A stretch of 8,555 nucleotides of DNA from Pseudomonadota bacterium (GTDB lineage Bacteria > Pseudomonadota > Gammaproteobacteria > Burkholderiales > Rhodocyclaceae). The stretch is from assembly GCA_021811225.1 (NCBI GenBank), contig JAJZPJ010000114.1, positions 1-8,555 of the forward strand, in the 5' to 3' direction. Position 1 is the first letter of the stretch, and each line of letters begins with the position of its first letter. Made by a program: the position numbers and the translations under genes. This document shows, in pieces, positions 7,501 to 8,555 of the stretch. Below the pieces are notes generated by a model. That model was not told the origin of the DNA. It made no database searches and saw only the letters and a program-made list of their open reading frames with translations.

Positions 7501-7563
7501 CTGGTGCTGGTGGTGATGCCGGTCCTGTACCGGATCTTCGGCGGCAAGGAAGGCTCCGCGTGA
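4519..7563 (+). CDS. RND efflux permease, inner-membrane pump subunit
   Basis: This 1014-residue proton-driven transporter has the RND layout: TM1 at about 12-31, a large periplasmic loop to about 330, TM2-TM6 to about 490, TM7 at about 522-540, a second loop to about 850, then TM8-TM12. TM4 carries Asp399-Asp400 (GLIIDDAIVMVE), the proton-relay pair of AcrB-type pumps. Where AcrB has Lys940 in TM10, an ungapped alignment gives Glu920 (VGIVTEVAIF), as in CusA (Glu939). Arg949 and Thr956 match AcrB Arg971 and Thr978. After TM7 the sequence GFMPAMDEGGF and PGTSLTE resembles metal-type (HME) permeases, while the segment after TM1 (LFPNIDFPRV) is drug-type (HAE). Subfamily and substrate are therefore uncertain. 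GGAGG at 4508-4512 supports the start, which overlaps the adaptor stop by four bases; the stop overlaps the kinase GTG start. Confidence 0.95.
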   Translation: MSFTRWMQDHRRSILFLLALLALGGTLAAFRLPVTLFPNIDFPRVLVSLDAGDRPADLMMLTVTQPVEEAVRRVPGVRDVRSTTSRGSAEVSVSFDWGNDMGLATSQVNEAITQILSRLPPGTRMSTKRMDPTVFPILAYSLTSKTQSQTALYDLARYQLRPLLSGVNGVARIQVIGGAREEYRVTVDPARLTAYGLTLGDVAQALSAANVVSAVGRLEDHYKLYLAIADTRLTKLKQIGQTIIRSGSQGIVRLEDVAQVTDGVVPQWIKVDADGRPAVLLNIYQQPGSNSVQIARDIHAKLAAYRSQLPPGVKLANWYDQSVLVTAAASSVRDAILIGTGLAILVLFAFLRNIKITLIAAVVVPAVLAATVVLLYALNMSFNIMTLGGMAAAVGLIIDDAIVMVEHIVRRLRGATGEHHGRVMAAAAEFIRPLAGSSASTIVIFLPLAFLTGVTGAFFKALSLTMASGLVISFFVTWLAVPILADHFLNEKDADQEEGGRLTQWLHRRYEALMQRVLARPALVLLFVLPLLGIGLVAFNQVGSGFMPAMDEGGFILDYRAQPGTSLTETNRLLMQVEAIIKANPYVDTFSRRTGTQLGGGVTESNEGDFFVRLKSGQRPPIETIMDDIRKQVEAQVPGLDIELAQLLEDLIGDLTSVPQPIEIKLFSDDPQALDAAAHRVVAAINKVPGVVDTKDGINPAGDALEIHVDRVKAALEGMNPDSITQILDGYLSGVVTTQMQEGPKLVGVRVWIPKNQRAIVPDVGKLLIRAPDGHVFPLKRVASIVPVSGQPQITRENLKRMVAVTGRISGRSLGPVISDIQRVMATPNLLPKGMYFELGGLYKQQQIAFRGLMAVFAAAIGLVFLLLLFLYESFRMALAILAIPLLAVSAVFTGLWLTGIELNISAMMGMTMIVGIVTEVAIFYFSEYRDLIRDLPFHQALIEAGKNRMRPIAMTTFAAILTLLPLALAIGQGSAMQQPLAVAIIAGLAVQLPLVLVVMPVLYRIFGGKEGSA

Positions 7564-8555
7564 ACCGTTCACTGGAGCGGCATCTGTCGCGCACCCTGGC
7601 CCTGGCCATCGTGCTGGCGGGCCTCCTGGCCGGTGCCGCCTCGTTCGGCTTCGCCTACGTCGAAGCCCAGGAATTCCAGGACGAGTCGCTGCGCCAGATC
7701 GCCGTCCTGGCCGACGCCTCCCGCCTGCCCGATGCGGGCCGAGCGGTCGGCGGCGGCGGCACCGACAGCGACCCGGAAGAGCGGGTGCTGGTGATGCACC
7801 TGCCGCCCGACCCGGGCACGGTCTCGCCGGCCTGGCTGCCGGCCGCCCTGCCGCCCGGCTTCCATACCCTGGGCGGCGACGACCGCTGGCGCGTGTTCGT
7901 GCGCCAGACCCGTGCCGGCACGCGCATCGCCGTCGCCCAGGAGACCCAGGTGCGCGACGAGATGGCGATCTTCAGCGCGCTGCGCACGCTGGCGCCGCTG
8001 CTGTTACTCCTGCCGCTCTTGGTCTGGCTCGCCGCGCGCATCGTCAGGACCGAACTGGCGCCGGTGAAGAGCCTCGCGCACACCTTGGACCAGCAGCCGG
8101 CCGGCCGACCGCAGCCGCTGCCCGACGGCGACGTCCCCGACGAGATCGCGCCCTTCGTGCGCGCCATCAACCGCCTGCTGGCGCGCATCACCGAGCTGAT
8201 GAGCGAGCAGCGCCGCTTCATCGCCGACGCCGCCCACGAATTGCGCAGCCCGCTCACCGCCCTGTCGCTGCAGGCGCAGAACCTGGAGAACGCCGGCTCG
8301 CCCGCCGCGATGCGCGAGCGCGTCGGCCCCCTGAGAGCCGGCATCGAGCGGGCGCGGCGCCTGACCGAACAGCTCTTGAGCCTGGCCAGGAGCCAGGCCG
8401 CCGTCGCGACGAGCACGAGGCTCGAACTCTCGCAACTGGCGCAGGAACTGATCGAAGACGCCCTGCCCCTGGCCCAGGCGCGGGGCATCGATCTCGGCCT
8501 GGAGGACGAGGGCGGCATCGTTCTCGCCGCCGACGCCGCGACCCTGCAGCTGATC
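7560..8555 (+). CDS. QseC-like sensor histidine kinase, 3' end cut by the window
   Basis: An open frame of 332 codons runs from a GTG at 7560, which overlaps the permease stop by four bases (GTGA), to the window end with no stop. AAGGAAGG at 7546-7553 is its ribosome site. Residues 12-33 form TM1. About 34-140 is a periplasmic sensor region similar in layout to the 2CSK_N domain of QseC-type kinases, with a Gly-rich patch near 64-67. TM2 is at about 143-162, followed by a HAMP-like linker to about 213. The dimerisation domain has the H-box FIADAAHELRSPLTAL with the predicted phosphorylated His226. The sequence stops before the N, G1, F and G2 boxes of the ATPase domain, so catalytic integrity cannot be judged. 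It should signal to the regulator at 1441. The stimulus is unknown; operon logic suggests a pump substrate or envelope stress. Confidence 0.9.
   Translation, partial: MNRSLERHLSRTLALAIVLAGLLAGAASFGFAYVEAQEFQDESLRQIAVLADASRLPDAGRAVGGGGTDSDPEERVLVMHLPPDPGTVSPAWLPAALPPGFHTLGGDDRWRVFVRQTRAGTRIAVAQETQVRDEMAIFSALRTLAPLLLLLPLLVWLAARIVRTELAPVKSLAHTLDQQPAGRPQPLPDGDVPDEIAPFVRAINRLLARITELMSEQRRFIADAAHELRSPLTALSLQAQNLENAGSPAAMRERVGPLRAGIERARRLTEQLLSLARSQAAVATSTRLELSQLAQELIEDALPLAQARGIDLGLEDEGGIVLAADAATLQLI

Overview
The window is GC-rich DNA with tightly packed, co-directional genes. The QseB/QseC-type two-component pair, PepSY protein, class I cytochrome c, RND efflux set and REP-like palindromes fit a Gram-negative proteobacterium. 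A betaproteobacterium, possibly of the Rhodocyclales/Nitrosomonadales side, is my best guess from overall style; no marker gene fixes this.

Layout. Bases 1-392 hold no gene and are repeat-rich. A cluster of REP-like hairpins lies at 1-63. A perfect 41-bp direct repeat occurs at 149-189 and 230-270, and an imperfect inverted third copy makes the second one part of a long stem-loop. After these come a candidate promoter and an 11-bp-spaced direct repeat at 286-326. All genes are on the + strand: a membrane-anchored monohaem cytochrome c (393-950), a small exported PepSY protein (1068-1373), then five genes joined by 4-base start/stop overlaps. These are a QseB-like response regulator (1441-2121), a TolC-family outer-membrane lipoprotein (2118-3476), a periplasmic adaptor (3473-4522), an RND permease (4519-7563) and a QseC-like sensor kinase (7560 to the window end, 3' truncated).

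How the genes may work together. The three middle genes should form one tripartite efflux pump spanning both membranes. The kinase and regulator that probably control it are encoded at the two ends of the same transcript, so pump and control system would be made together. The PepSY protein is a plausible periplasmic modulator of the kinase. A CTAATT half-site, within similar 11-bp-spaced arrangements, lies upstream of both the cytochrome gene and the PepSY gene. This suggests, without proof, that the regulator controls both transcripts.

Most notable points: the permease combines the TM4 aspartate pair of drug-type (HAE) RND pumps with a TM10 glutamate and an FMPAMDEG-type motif that resemble metal-type (HME) pumps; a strong 12-bp hairpin with a competing alternative fold lies between the PepSY and regulator genes; and the 5' repeat block is unexplained. 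The pump's substrate cannot be read from the sequence.
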